From: JAVJQS01 sp040218815
GTDB lineage: Bacteria; Bacteroidota; Bacteroidia; Flavobacteriales_E; Vicingaceae
Reading direction: 5' to 3'
DNA length: 64,000 nucleotides
Assembly: GCA_040218815.1 (NCBI GenBank)
Contig: JAVJQS010000011.1
Coordinates: 1-64,000 of the forward strand
Position 1 is the first letter of the stretch. Each line of letters opens with the position of its first letter. Shown in pieces: positions 52,817 through 60,977 of this stretch. A program made the translations under genes and the position numbers. The notes under the pieces are model-generated. The model ran no database searches. It saw nothing but the letters and a program-made list of their open reading frames with translations, and was not told the origin of the DNA.

Positions 52817-53428
52817 ACCATTAATTGCTTCAACCTCAGTAATCTGATTTGGTAACATTTCTTTAAGCATGTTTTCAATTCCAGCTTTTAATGTCATGGT
52901 GGATGAAGGGCAACCACTACATGCCCCTTTCAATACCACACTAACTTTCCCTTCATTAAAAGAATGAAAATGTATGGCACCACCATCACTTTCTACAGCT
53001 GGACGAATATATTCATCTAAAATATCTGAAATCTTCGCATCGATGCCTTCTAAGTCATCTCTCTTCGGAGTGGAAATAGTGCTTTTCTTTTCTTCAGCAT
53101 TTTCCATTTCTATTGAAGATACCTTTACCACAACTCCATCGTTGTTTAAAAAGTCGCCTAAAAAATCACGCAATTGATGAATAACATCTTGCCACTCAAT
53201 AATATCCGTTTTGGTAATGGCTACAAAATTACTTGCGATAAACACTTTTGAAATAAATGGAAAATTCAGCAACTTAGCTGCTAGTGGTGAATTGTCAAGA
53301 TTATCATCTAAGCCATATTCATACACTTGTCCGTCAACCACTAAATAGCGGTTTGAAACAAATTTCATTGTGGCAGGATTTGGAGTGCTTTCAGCATAAA
53401 TATTATGTGGGACTACTGTTTTTTCCAT
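52814..53428 (-). CDS. NifU-family Fe-S scaffold protein
   Basis: This Nfu-type scaffold of 204 residues has an N-terminal Nfu_N domain (residues about 1-90, with ESTPNPATMKFVSN) and a C-terminal NifU domain with the cluster-binding CSGCPS (near residue 175). Such proteins carry 4Fe-4S clusters to target enzymes, and this one would serve IspG, SdhB and RlmN, all encoded in the window. The start at 53428 is chosen over the open frame to 53473 because a -7 box lies 14 nt upstream and because MEKTVVPHNIYAE fits the family. Confidence 0.9.
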   Translation of the reverse strand: MEKTVVPHNIYAESTPNPATMKFVSNRYLVVDGQVYEYGLDDNLDNSPLAAKLLNFPFISKVFIASNFVAITKTDIIEWQDVIHQLRDFLGDFLNNDGVVVKVSSIEMENAEEKKSTISTPKRDDLEGIDAKISDILDEYIRPAVESDGGAIHFHSFNEGKVSVVLKGACSGCPSSTMTLKAGIENMLKEMLPNQITEVEAING

Positions 53429-53442
53429 TGCTAAATTTTTTA

Positions 53443-53450
53443 CAAAGTTA
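53443..53450 (-). promoter_or_regulatory. Putative -7 box of the nfuA-like gene
   Basis: TAACTTTG on the minus strand matches TAnnTTTG, 14 nt before the ATG at 53428. It fixes the start below it. Confidence 0.5.
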
Positions 53451-53534
53451 GTTAATACCGATTGCTCATTCAATATCCTCTAAAAAGAATTAGACTATTT
53501 CCATGAAGATTCAGCATTTTCCTCTTTATTTAGA

Positions 53535-53562
53535 TTTGAATATCAATTGATGTTTAGCTTTG
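53535..53562 (+). promoter_or_regulatory. Promoter of the gamma-carbonic anhydrase gene
   Basis: TTTG (53535-53538), a 16 nt spacer and TAGCTTTG (53555-53562) resemble the Bacteroidota promoter, with a slightly short spacer. It lies 27 nt before the ATG at 53590. Confidence 0.55.
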
Positions 53563-53589
53563 TCAGTTCACAGACTTAAAAAAATTCAC

Positions 53590-54105
53590 ATGGCTTTACT
53601 TAAAACAGTCAGAAATTGTACACCTGAATTTGGTAGGAATTGCTTTTTAGCTGAAAATGCTACTATAGTTGGAGCTGTAAAAACTGGTGATGACTGCAGT
53701 ATTTGGTTTAACGCTGTAGTTAGAGGTGACGTCAATGACATCACAATTGGAAATAAAGTCAATATTCAGGACGGGGCGGTGATTCACTGCACATTTGAAA
53801 AAACTAAAACTATAATTGGGAATAATGTCTCAGTAGGCCACAATGCAATTGTGCATGGATGCACCATTGAAGATGATGTATTGGTTGGCATGGGTGCCAT
53901 TATTATGGATAATGTCATTGTAGAGAGCAATTGTATTATTGCTGCTGGAGCAGTTGTTACCCAAAATCAACGTTTGGAAGGTGGTTTCATTTATGCAGGA
54001 ACACCAGCGAAAAAGATAAAAGCTGTTAGTGAGGAGCTTAAAAATGGTGAAATTGCTAGAATCGCAAACAATTATTTAACTTACTCCAGTTGGTTCAAAG
54101 ACTAA
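53590..54105 (+). CDS. Gamma-carbonic anhydrase family protein
   Basis: This 171-residue left-handed beta-helix protein belongs to the gamma-class carbonic anhydrase family. The hexapeptide repeats and the metal-binding His pieces are seen in GAVIHCTFEKT and VSVGHNAIVHGCTI. It would hydrate CO2 or, if the zinc site is imperfect, act as a related transferase. Start at 53590 (MALLKTV) and not at the earlier TTG at 53560, which lies in the promoter. It is 9 bp upstream of the ArsC-like gene. Confidence 0.9.
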   Translation: MALLKTVRNCTPEFGRNCFLAENATIVGAVKTGDDCSIWFNAVVRGDVNDITIGNKVNIQDGAVIHCTFEKTKTIIGNNVSVGHNAIVHGCTIEDDVLVGMGAIIMDNVIVESNCIIAAGAVVTQNQRLEGGFIYAGTPAKKIKAVSEELKNGEIARIANNYLTYSSWFKD

Positions 54106-54114
54106 AAAATACTT

Positions 54115-54453
54115 ATGAAAATCTATCACAATCCACGTTGTCGTAAAAGCAGAGAGACTTTAAAATTACTCGAAGAAAATTCCAGCGATATTGAAATTAT
54201 CGAATATTTAAAAACTCCTCCGAGTTATGCTGAACTTAAAGATGTATTGATGAAGCTGAATATGCCGGCTTCAGGTCTTATTAGAAAGTCTGAGGCAATA
54301 TTTAAAGAAAAGTTTAAAGGAAAAGAATTTTCAGAGGAAGAATGGATACAAGTTATGGTCGAAAACCCTAAATTAATTGAAAGACCTATCGTTGTTCGTA
54401 ACAACAAGGCTGTAATTGGCAGACCACCTGAAAACGTGGAACAGCTTTTTTAA
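54115..54453 (+). CDS. ArsC-family (arsenate reductase-like) protein
   Basis: This 112-residue thioredoxin-fold protein has the ArsC-type start HNPRCRKSRETL with catalytic Cys9, and KLIERPIVVRNNKAVIGRPPEN near the end. Such proteins are often labelled arsenate reductase (glutaredoxin); the closest group includes YffB/Spx-like proteins whose activity is not always arsenate reduction. No arsenic resistance genes are nearby. It is 9 bp downstream of the carbonic anhydrase gene and converges with a tiny gene, overlapping by 4 bp. Confidence 0.88.
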   Translation: MKIYHNPRCRKSRETLKLLEENSSDIEIIEYLKTPPSYAELKDVLMKLNMPASGLIRKSEAIFKEKFKGKEFSEEEWIQVMVENPKLIERPIVVRNNKAVIGRPPENVEQLF

Positions 54454-54596
54454 GCTTTAGCTGCTTTTTTAGTTTTCATTTTTTCAACAAAATACATGGT
54501 AATTGCATAAGGCAATGCAAAAGCTGATAAGAAAATCAACACCCAAAATGCCAATGAAAAAATGGCCACAAACAATAAAAAACCTGCTGTAAACAT
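54450..54596 (-). CDS. Small membrane protein, 48 residues
   Basis: Read directly from the gap, this is a 48-codon gene with ATG at 54596 and TAA at 54450. The product (MFTAGFLLFVAIFSLAFWVL and on) is a hydrophobic segment or two of about 30 residues, then a short basic tail, KMKTKKAAKA. It looks like a real small membrane protein: it has a clean start, a TM stretch and a positive C-terminus that would face the cytoplasm. I know no function. Its stop overlaps the ArsC-like stop by 4 bp. A near -7 box (TAAATTTTG) lies upstream on the minus strand. Confidence 0.6.
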   Translation of the reverse strand: MFTAGFLLFVAIFSLAFWVLIFLSAFALPYAITMYFVEKMKTKKAAKA

Positions 54597-54668
54597 AGTA
54601 TCTATTAATAATTCTCTGCAATTTTACACAAAATTTAGCTTAAGCAAACAAGAACTAATAAATATATA

Positions 54669-56066
54669 ATGGAATACCGAATAGAAAAAGACACAATGGG
54701 CGAGGTGAAAGTACCTGCTGATAAATATTGGGGAGCGCAAACAGAGCGTTCAAGAAATAATTTTAAAATAGGCGGAGAAAAACAACAAATGCCTTTGGAG
54801 ATTATTAAAGGTTTTGCATATCTAAAAAAAGCTGCTGCACACACAAATTGTGAACTAGGAGTACTTTCAGAAGAAAAAAGGGATGCCATTTCAACTGTTT
54901 GTGATGAAATTTTGGACGGTCAACTTGATGATCAGTTTCCATTAGTTATTTGGCAAACAGGTTCAGGAACACAATCTAATATGAACACCAATGAAGTTAT
55001 TGCCAATCGTTCTCATGTTAACTTGGGAAATAAGCTTGGTGAAGGTGAGCGACTAATCCACCCGAATGATGATGTAAATAAGTCGCAATCTTCAAATGAT
55101 ACATTCCCAACAGGAATGCACATTGCTTGCTATAAAATGGTGTTGGAAACGACTATTCCTGGAGTTACTCAACTAAGAGATACTTTAAAAAGAAAGTCGG
55201 ATGAATTTATGAAAGTGGTAAAAATTGGACGTACGCACTTAATGGACGCTACTCCATTGACGGTTGGACAAGAATTTTCAGGTTATGTTTCTCAACTAGA
55301 TCATGGAATTAAAGCATTGGAAAATACATTAGATCACTTATCTGAATTAGCTTTAGGAGGAACTGCTGTGGGTACAGGAATTAATACTCCAAAAGGTTAT
55401 TCAGAATTGGTTGCTAAAAAAATTGCGGAGTTTACTGGTTTTCCTTTTGTTACTGCAAAAAACAAGTTTGAAGCATTGGCAGCTCACGATGCTATAGTGG
55501 AAACACATGGGGCATTAAAGCAGTTAGCAGTTAGTTTAATGAAAATTGGAAATGACATTCGTTTATTAGCTTCAGGACCACGATGTGGAATTGGTGAAAT
55601 TGATATCCCCGCAAATGAACCAGGCTCTTCAATAATGCCAGGAAAAGTAAACCCAACCCAGGCTGAAGCGTTAACTATGGTTTGTGCTCAGGTAGTGGGC
55701 AATGATATGGCAGTGGCAGCTGGTGGCATGAATGGTCATTTTGAATTGAATGTTTTCAAACCAATGATGGCACAAAACCTATTAGAGTCAGCTCGTTTAA
55801 TTGGTGATGCGTGTGTTTCATTTGATGAAAACTGCGCTGTTGGAATTGAACCAAATGAGAAAAACATCAAAGAAAATCTCAATAATTCTCTAATGTTAGT
55901 TACCGCTTTAAATACTCATATTGGTTACGATAAAGCTTCAAAAATTGCGAAAACTGCTCATGAAAATGGAACAAAATTAAAAGAAGAGGCCATAAACTTA
56001 GGATATCTAACTTCTGATGAATTTGATGAGTGGGTTAATCCGTTAAACATGATTGGTTCACTTTAA
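54669..56066 (+). CDS. fumC: Fumarate hydratase, class II
   Basis: FumC hydrates fumarate to malate in the TCA cycle. It has 465 residues. The N-terminal YRIEKDTMGEVKVPADKYWGAQTERS and the active-site signature GSSIMPGKVNP (about residue 317) are typical. NTNEVIANRSHVNLG and the SSNDTFPTGMHIA block confirm it. It would use the product of the succinate dehydrogenase encoded at 24-27.6 kb. It is 8 bp before the next gene. Confidence 0.97.
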   Translation: MEYRIEKDTMGEVKVPADKYWGAQTERSRNNFKIGGEKQQMPLEIIKGFAYLKKAAAHTNCELGVLSEEKRDAISTVCDEILDGQLDDQFPLVIWQTGSGTQSNMNTNEVIANRSHVNLGNKLGEGERLIHPNDDVNKSQSSNDTFPTGMHIACYKMVLETTIPGVTQLRDTLKRKSDEFMKVVKIGRTHLMDATPLTVGQEFSGYVSQLDHGIKALENTLDHLSELALGGTAVGTGINTPKGYSELVAKKIAEFTGFPFVTAKNKFEALAAHDAIVETHGALKQLAVSLMKIGNDIRLLASGPRCGIGEIDIPANEPGSSIMPGKVNPTQAEALTMVCAQVVGNDMAVAAGGMNGHFELNVFKPMMAQNLLESARLIGDACVSFDENCAVGIEPNEKNIKENLNNSLMLVTALNTHIGYDKASKIAKTAHENGTKLKEEAINLGYLTSDEFDEWVNPLNMIGSL

Positions 56067-56074
56067 TATTTAAA

Positions 56075-57124
56075 ATGAAATACTTTTCAATTATATTGCT
56101 AGTGGTGTTATTCTCTTGTAAAAGTGAGAAGCATAAAAAAGAGGTCATAAAAGCACCACAGCTTGTTTTTGAAAACTTAGCGTCTCCTGTTAGCACATCT
56201 ATTCGTGGAATTTCGGTAGTAGACTCTTCTACTGCATGGCTTACCGGAGCCAATGAAACCATTTTAAAAACGATTGACGGCGGAATCAACTGGTTACAAT
56301 TAAACCCTCCAGATTTCGACTCTTTGGATTTCCGTTCAGTTCATGCCTTTTCGAAAAGCACTGCAATTGTTGTTAGTGCTGGTTTTCCTGCAAGAGTTTA
56401 TAAAACAGCTAATTCAGGAAGAACTTGGAAATTGGTTTATGAGAACAATGACTCAGCAGCATTTTTGAATTCAATAGCTTTTAAAAATCAGAAGGAGGGT
56501 ATTATCATGGGAGACCAGTTAAAAGGTCGACATGTTATTCTAAGAACTGGAAATGGAGGAGAAACTTGGAATAGAATTGACTCTATTGATGTACCCAAAC
56601 CATTAGAAGTAGAAAACGGCTTTGCTGCAAGTGGATCCTGTATTGCTATAAGTAGAACAGGCCGATATTTTATTGGTTTTGGAGGAGAAGATTCGCGAAT
56701 ATTTTCTTCTGTGAATGGATATAAATGGAAGGCGAAGACTACGCCGATGGTTCATGGTGCTGCTTCAAGTGGTATTTATTCAATTGCTAGTTCTGGTTTA
56801 GGACAGATTATGGCAGTTGGAGGCGACTACACTTATCCGGATTCCAGTCATTTCCCTATCATCTCTTTTAATAATGGTAAATCTTGGATAAAGACAAAAG
56901 CAAAAGTATCAGGTTACCGCTCGGTAGTTGATTTTTCTAAAGCCTGCGGTTGTTGGTTGAGTGCTGGTACCAACGGCGTTGATCTTTCATATAATCATGG
57001 TGAGAAGTGGGAAAAAATTGACAGTTTAAATCTAAATACCTTACAGTTTACTCCAAGTGGTAAGCATGGTTTTGCTGCGAATAGTCTAGGCAAGATCTAT
57101 CGCATTGAACTTAGTAAAGATTAA
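56075..57124 (+). CDS. BNR/YCF48-like repeat lipoprotein
   Basis: This 349-residue lipoprotein (signal with VVLFSC, lipidated Cys15) has repeated beta-propeller blades of BNR/Asp-box or YCF48 type. Examples are ILKTIDGGINW, VYKTANSGRTWKL and ILRTGNGGETWNR. Such propellers occur in photosystem assembly factors and in Bacteroidota envelope proteins, where the role is not known. It is 8 bp after fumC, so the two are probably co-transcribed. Confidence 0.82.
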   Translation: MKYFSIILLVVLFSCKSEKHKKEVIKAPQLVFENLASPVSTSIRGISVVDSSTAWLTGANETILKTIDGGINWLQLNPPDFDSLDFRSVHAFSKSTAIVVSAGFPARVYKTANSGRTWKLVYENNDSAAFLNSIAFKNQKEGIIMGDQLKGRHVILRTGNGGETWNRIDSIDVPKPLEVENGFAASGSCIAISRTGRYFIGFGGEDSRIFSSVNGYKWKAKTTPMVHGAASSGIYSIASSGLGQIMAVGGDYTYPDSSHFPIISFNNGKSWIKTKAKVSGYRSVVDFSKACGCWLSAGTNGVDLSYNHGEKWEKIDSLNLNTLQFTPSGKHGFAANSLGKIYRIELSKD

Positions 57125-57147
57125 CACAAGCATTACGTTAACAATTC

Positions 57148-57177
57148 TTTGAAGCGGTGCTTAAACTGTTATATTTG
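57148..57177 (+). promoter_or_regulatory. Promoter with -7 box next to the ATG
   Basis: TTTG (57148-57151), an 18 nt spacer and TATATTTG (57170-57177) match the Bacteroidota promoter in full. The -7 box ends 5 nt before the ATG at 57183, so transcription would start at or within the start codon. Confidence 0.7.
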
Positions 57178-57182
57178 CAAAA

Positions 57183-57527
57183 ATGATAATGCCTTTGTTG
57201 AAAAAGAAAACATACTTCATGTTGTTTGTTTCAGCCTTTACCTTCTTTGGTTTATCGGCTTTGCAAAACATTTCCTACTTCACGGATTTTTTTGGTGATA
57301 TTAAAATCACAGTAAATATTACTACCCAAGAAGAGGAGAATGAAACTACGAATTCTAATAATGAGGAATCAAAAGAATCGAAATGTAAAAATGGCAATGG
57401 TTTAGGCAGCCTCTCTATTAACCATACGAATAGACTTAGTTCCATAGCCATTCAAAAACACCTATTAAGGCACTCTACAACAATATTAGAAGTGGCCACT
57501 CCCCCTCCCGAATCGTTCGTCGTTTAA
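57183..57527 (+). CDS. Hypothetical small membrane-anchored protein
   Basis: This 114-residue protein has a basic N-terminus and one hydrophobic segment (residues about 12-30, FMLFVSAFTFFGLSAL). Then come NITTQEEENETTNSNNEE, a low-complexity acidic region, and a C-terminal LLRHSTTILEVATPPPESF. I do not recognise it. An ATG at 57189 is an alternative start. The promoter ends 5 nt before the first ATG. It lies 68 bp upstream of the SulP transporter gene on the same strand, so a role with it is conceivable but unproven. Confidence 0.6.
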   Translation: MIMPLLKKKTYFMLFVSAFTFFGLSALQNISYFTDFFGDIKITVNITTQEEENETTNSNNEESKESKCKNGNGLGSLSINHTNRLSSIAIQKHLLRHSTTILEVATPPPESFVV

Positions 57528-57595
57528 GATTCAACCAACCAATATATTATTGCAAGGCTTTTGGCATTGCAAAACTTCATTAAACTTTTTTACCG

Positions 57596-59149
57596 ATGAA
57601 TATTTTTAGTCAACTTAAGCATGACATTCCCGCTAGTGTTGTTGTATTTTTTGTAGCCATTCCATTATGTCTTGGAATTGCACTTGCCAGCGGAGCTCCA
57701 TTATTTTCAGGATTAATCGCCGGAATTGTAGGTGGGATTGTAGTAGGGTCCTTAAGTGGGTCTTCTTTAGGAGTAAGTGGTCCAGCTGCTGGGTTAGCAG
57801 TAATTGTTTTGTCCGCTATTCAAGAATTGGATAGTTATCAAGTTTTTTTGGTTGCCGTTATGGTGGCTGGTATCATCCAACTTATTTTAGGTCTAGCAAA
57901 AGCTGGTATTATAGGCTATTTTTTCCCCTCATCCGTAATTAAAGGTATGCTTACTGGCATTGGCCTTATTATTATTCTAAAGCAAATTCCACATGCCTTT
58001 GGATACGATGGCGACTATGAGGGTGATTTAAACTTTAGCCAAAAAGATGGCGAAAATACCTTTACAGAACTTATAAACATGCTTGACTATATTGAACCAC
58101 AAGCTGTTTTGGTATCAATAGTGTCCTTGTTTATCATGATATTTTGGGATAACGTGCTAAAAAATAAAGGAAAGTTTTTTGAAATTATTCAAGGGCCATT
58201 TGTGGCAGTTACATTTGGTATCTTATATCAGGTAATTCTTTCAGGTAATGGATCTGCTTGGGCATTTGACAATCAACATTTGGTAAATGTACCTGTAGCA
58301 GATGACTTTAACTCATTCGTAGGGCAATTTAGCTTGCCTGATTTCTCTGCCATAACAAATCCCCAAGTTTATGTTATTGGTGCTACTATGGCCGTGGTGG
58401 CAAGTTTAGAAACCTTACTGAGTGTTGATGCTACAGACAAACTGGACCCAAAGAAAAGAGTTACCCCTACCAATCGAGAGTTGATTGCTCAAGGAACAGG
58501 AAATGTTGTTTCTGGTTTTATTGGTGGTTTACCTATTACACAAGTAATTGTAAGGAGCTCAGCAAATATACAGTCCGGTGGTAAAACAAAAATGTCAGCA
58601 ATCATTCATGGTTTTCTATTGCTCATTAGTGTAATATTTATACCTAAAGTATTGAATTTTATACCCTTATCAGTATTAGCTGCCATATTGTTTGTAGTTG
58701 GTTTCAAGTTGGCGAAACCAAGCCTATTTAGACGAATGTATCAATTAGGTTACAAGCAATTTCTGCCCTTTATAGTAACTATTGTAGGGATAGTGTTTTC
58801 TGACTTGCTAACCGGTATTGGATTAGGTGTGGCCGTTGCTGTTTTTATTATTTTGAGAAATAATTTTAAAAACTCTCACTTTTTGCATAAAAAAGAAGCC
58901 TCAAATGATGATAACAAAATTATGATGACATTAGCTGAAGAAGTGACCTTTTTGAATAAAGCTGCAATTCAGCAAGAACTTAATAATCTAAAGGAAGGCA
59001 GTGAAGTAACCATTGATGTTAGAAACTCTGTTCGAGTAGACTATGATGTATATGAAATTATTGCAAATTTCATGCGCAATACTGCCAAGGACAGAAATAT
59101 TACTATCCACTTAAAAAGTAATCAAGAAATAAATATAGCTGATTATTAA
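57596..59149 (+). CDS. SulP-family anion transporter
   Basis: This 517-residue SulP protein has about ten to twelve membrane segments. It has the N-terminal HDIPASVVVFFVAIPLCLGIALASGAPL region (residues about 9-36) and the GVSGPAAGLAVI motif. The C-terminal STAS domain is shortened (MMTLAEEVTFLNKAAIQQEL ... VDYDVYEI). The family carries sulfate, bicarbonate or other anions. Here sulfate (cysCDN in the window) or bicarbonate are both possible. It ends before a bidirectional terminator. Confidence 0.9.
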   Translation: MNIFSQLKHDIPASVVVFFVAIPLCLGIALASGAPLFSGLIAGIVGGIVVGSLSGSSLGVSGPAAGLAVIVLSAIQELDSYQVFLVAVMVAGIIQLILGLAKAGIIGYFFPSSVIKGMLTGIGLIIILKQIPHAFGYDGDYEGDLNFSQKDGENTFTELINMLDYIEPQAVLVSIVSLFIMIFWDNVLKNKGKFFEIIQGPFVAVTFGILYQVILSGNGSAWAFDNQHLVNVPVADDFNSFVGQFSLPDFSAITNPQVYVIGATMAVVASLETLLSVDATDKLDPKKRVTPTNRELIAQGTGNVVSGFIGGLPITQVIVRSSANIQSGGKTKMSAIIHGFLLLISVIFIPKVLNFIPLSVLAAILFVVGFKLAKPSLFRRMYQLGYKQFLPFIVTIVGIVFSDLLTGIGLGVAVAVFIILRNNFKNSHFLHKKEASNDDNKIMMTLAEEVTFLNKAAIQQELNNLKEGSEVTIDVRNSVRVDYDVYEIIANFMRNTAKDRNITIHLKSNQEINIADY

Positions 59150-59166
59150 CACTAGATAATCAGCAA

Positions 59167-59200
59167 TAAAAAGGCATTGAAATCCAATTCAATGCCTTTT
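59167..59200. terminator. Bidirectional terminator
   Basis: AAGGCATTGAA (59171-59181) pairs with TTCAATGCCTT (59188-59198), an 11 bp stem with a 6 nt loop. A-tracts precede and T-tracts follow, so it can end both the SulP gene on the plus strand and manC on the minus strand. Confidence 0.85.
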
Positions 59201-59222
59201 CTAGTTTCATCAAAAAGTGATA

Positions 59223-60302
59223 TTAAACAAACTTCTCGCCTTTATTTAACTTGATATCGGTGACAAACTCTTTTATTTTCTGCTCCTCTTCTTTTTTACA
59301 AACCAACAAGGTATCGTTTGATTCAACTACTATATAGTCTTTTAAACCTTGCAGAACAACTAACTTTTCATTAGGTACGCTTACAATGCAACCTTCAGAG
59401 TCATACATCATTATGTTTTTTCCTACTAAAGCATTATCAGCTTCATCATGCTTTAAGTGAGTATAAATGGACCCCCATGTACCTAAGTCGGACCAACCAA
59501 TATCGGCGCTAATTACAAATACATTCGAAGCCTTTTCCATTATACCATAATCAATACTAACACTTTTTGAAACGGAGTAAATCTGTTCTATTGCTTGTTT
59601 TTCATTGGATGTATTTAATTGTTCAAGCTGTTCTTGGAACAGGCTGTCAATGTCTGGCAATAAATCTCTAAATGCTTTATTTATTGCTTTTAAGCTCCAA
59701 ATAAACATGCCTGAATTCCAGCTAAAGTCACCACTTTCTAAAAATTGTTGAGCTAATTCTAAGTTAGGTTTTTCAGTGAAGGTCTTCACTTTTTTAATTT
59801 CTCCCTCACTGCTATCGTCAAATTGTATGTAACCATAACCAGTATCAGGTCTGCTTGGCTTGATGCCCAAGGTTACCAATGCGTCGTTATTTGCTGTGAA
59901 ATCCAGTGCCTTTTCCATCACCTCAACAAATTTTAATTCTTTTAGAATCAGGTGATCAGCTGGTGCTACTATAATATTAGCGTTTTCATTTTCAGCAGCA
60001 ATCTTATAATTAGCATAAGCAATACAGGGAGCAGTGTTTCTTCTGCTTGGCTCACATAATATTCTATCTTCCTTAATGTCTAACTGCTCTAAGCATAGGC
60101 TTTTATACTGCTCGTTGGTAACAATGTAAATGTTTTCTTTTGGAGCTAGTGCCTGTAATCGATCAAAGGTTTGTTGAATTAGTGTTTGACCTGTTCCTAA
60201 AATATCGATAAATTGCTTTGGAAAAGAGGATCGACTCATGGGCCAAAATCGACTTCCTATGCCTCCAGCCATAATTACGCAGTAATTGTTTTTTTTCTCC
60301 AT
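59223..60302 (-). CDS. manC: Mannose-1-phosphate guanylyltransferase
   Basis: This enzyme makes GDP-mannose from mannose 1-phosphate and GTP for glycan synthesis. It has 359 residues, the single-domain form without a phosphomannose isomerase part. The nucleotide-binding VIMAGGIGSRFWPMSRSSFPKQF is at residues about 9-31. LGIKPSRPDTGYGYI and FTEKPNLE are typical. It follows the SprT-like gene on the minus strand after 66 bp. Confidence 0.94.
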   Translation of the reverse strand: MEKKNNYCVIMAGGIGSRFWPMSRSSFPKQFIDILGTGQTLIQQTFDRLQALAPKENIYIVTNEQYKSLCLEQLDIKEDRILCEPSRRNTAPCIAYANYKIAAENENANIIVAPADHLILKELKFVEVMEKALDFTANNDALVTLGIKPSRPDTGYGYIQFDDSSEGEIKKVKTFTEKPNLELAQQFLESGDFSWNSGMFIWSLKAINKAFRDLLPDIDSLFQEQLEQLNTSNEKQAIEQIYSVSKSVSIDYGIMEKASNVFVISADIGWSDLGTWGSIYTHLKHDEADNALVGKNIMMYDSEGCIVSVPNEKLVVLQGLKDYIVVESNDTLLVCKKEEEQKIKEFVTDIKLNKGEKFV

Positions 60303-60368
60303 TAGTTTATTTTTCAGTTCATAAAGGTAATTATAGCTTTTCAGCTTTAACTTACCGTTTATACAATT

Positions 60369-60977
60369 TTAAGTTTCCCCAATTACTTTTACTTCAGCAT
60401 GTCCACTCACTAAATACATCCTTTTTGAATTTATTTCTTCACACTCATACCTTCTTCTTCGCTTATTTCCTTTTTTAAATACTTTTTTACCATTCACTGT
60501 AAACAACTCACCTAAAGCCAGACTATCTAAGTAAATAGTTTCTTTTGGATTGTCATCAAATATTTTTATGGCCTTATATAATTCAGGATCACTGCAACTA
60601 GATGCTTTGGGCTTATTCAAATGACGCTTTAAGGCAATTAGTAAGTCTTTAGGAAAAGAAACTTGATTTATGAGATCCTTTAACAGTTGAGCATAAATAG
60701 TTTGCCATTCTACACCATGTGGAAGTACTTTCCCTTTGTATTTTTCCCAACATGCAGCATGAGCAGCTTCATGCGTTAAAGTGATTAAAAAATGGAACCT
60801 ATTTAAGTCTCCATTAACAGAAATACGATTCGGTTTACCATTAAATGCTGGACGAAAATCTCCAAACTTGGAGGTTCTACTCTTTGTTATTCTCAAATGA
60901 AATTGATACGCTTTAAACCAATGAGAAACTAAAGGAATAGCTTCCTCAGGAATATATTTTAAAAGCACTTTTGACAT
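60369..60977 (-). CDS. SprT-like metalloprotein
   Basis: This 202-residue protein has a SprT-like zinc site: HEAAH at residues 69-73 and a third His at 87 (LPHGVEW). The C-terminus is rich in Lys/Arg (KKVFKKGNKRRRRYEC). Relatives include bacterial SprT and the eukaryotic Spartan protease for DNA-protein crosslinks, but the activity of these short bacterial forms is not known. Its start directly follows the stop of feoB with no gap, so it is part of the feo operon. Confidence 0.85.
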   Translation of the reverse strand: MSKVLLKYIPEEAIPLVSHWFKAYQFHLRITKSRTSKFGDFRPAFNGKPNRISVNGDLNRFHFLITLTHEAAHAACWEKYKGKVLPHGVEWQTIYAQLLKDLINQVSFPKDLLIALKRHLNKPKASSCSDPELYKAIKIFDDNPKETIYLDSLALGELFTVNGKKVFKKGNKRRRRYECEEINSKRMYLVSGHAEVKVIGET

